Source of the DNA: Flammeovirga agarivorans
GTDB lineage: Bacteria; Bacteroidota; Bacteroidia; Cytophagales; Flammeovirgaceae
Length of the DNA stretch: 64,000 nucleotides
Direction: 5' to 3'
Assembly: GCF_012641475.1 (NCBI RefSeq)
Contig: NZ_JABAIL010000002.1
Location: 693,449 to 757,448 of the forward strand
This document shows positions 63,968-64,000 of this stretch, in pieces (positions within the stretch are counted from its first letter, which is position 1; each line of letters starts with the position of its first letter). The position numbers and the translations under genes were made by a program. The notes below the pieces were generated by a model. That model was not told the origin of the DNA and did no database searches. It saw only the letters and a list, made by a program, of their open reading frames with translations.

Positions 63968-64000
63968 ATGAAAAGAACTATCCTATACTTATTATTCTTT
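63968..64000 (+). CDS. Start of another exported protein (partial at window end)
   Basis: ATG 63968 opens MKRTILYLLFF, the beginning of a signal peptide. Only 11 codons are visible, so no identity can be given. Position suggests another PUL enzyme. Confidence 0.5.
   Translation, partial: MKRTILYLLFF

Overview
The window reads as chromosomal DNA of a marine, AT-rich member of the Bacteroidota. Supporting evidence: a SusC/SusD pair, a one-protein hybrid two-component regulator, an S46 dipeptidyl-peptidase, DUF6089-, DUF4251- and DUF5683-type proteins, the gene order parA-parB-DUF5683-dapB-lepB, little sign of Shine-Dalgarno sites, and repeated TAnnTTTG boxes (the Bacteroidetes -7 element) in front of genes. 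A Cytophagales relative such as Flammeovirga would fit, but that placement is inference.

Positions 1-36900 are mostly housekeeping. In order: a HAD hydrolase and an MFS transporter, S1/P1 nuclease, three outer-membrane barrel proteins, an RmlD-like reductase, clpS-recR, tatC, a SPOR-domain amidase, a DUF892 protein, a DUF4251 protein, a YfcE-like phosphoesterase, a candidate small RNA, chrA and asnB. These are followed by a solitary cas6 homologue, an M50 protease, an RluA-type pseudouridine synthase and two identical tRNA-Asp genes. The complete ilvE-D-B-N-C-A operon (minus strand, 18523-25967) is preceded by a previously unmarked 24-codon leader peptide crowded with Ile, Val and Leu codons and by a terminator/antiterminator pair. 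This is a textbook attenuator. Next come a polysaccharide deacetylase, the parA-to-lepB cluster, a DPP11-like S46 peptidase, a TerB-like protein, tsaD and lgt.

Positions 36902 to the end form a large polysaccharide utilization locus (PUL) for a sulfated glycan. The minus arm carries a GH3 enzyme, an alpha/beta-hydrolase esterase and three sulfatases. The plus arm carries SusC, SusD, a sulfatase fused to a GH10-like glycosidase, a surface lipoprotein, the hybrid two-component sensor/regulator, three more sulfatases and the start of a further secreted protein. That makes seven sulfatase domains, all with an intact C-x-[AP]-S-R formylglycine motif. The likely scheme is capture and import by SusCD and the lipoprotein, removal of sulfate and ester groups, backbone cleavage by the GH10-like and GH3 enzymes, and sensing of a fragment by the hybrid regulator.

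Reading the intergenic regions by eye, I found a related GAAC-containing element upstream of four separate PUL transcription units (GH3, susC and the sulfatases at 58544 and 60670). It lies 36-37 bp before a -7-like box each time, and at three of the four sites it is a 21-bp-period direct repeat. I propose it as the operator of the hybrid regulator. The most promising novelties are this operator, the sulfatase-GH10 fusion, the orphan Cas6 that seems to lack the usual active-site histidine, and the ilv attenuator.
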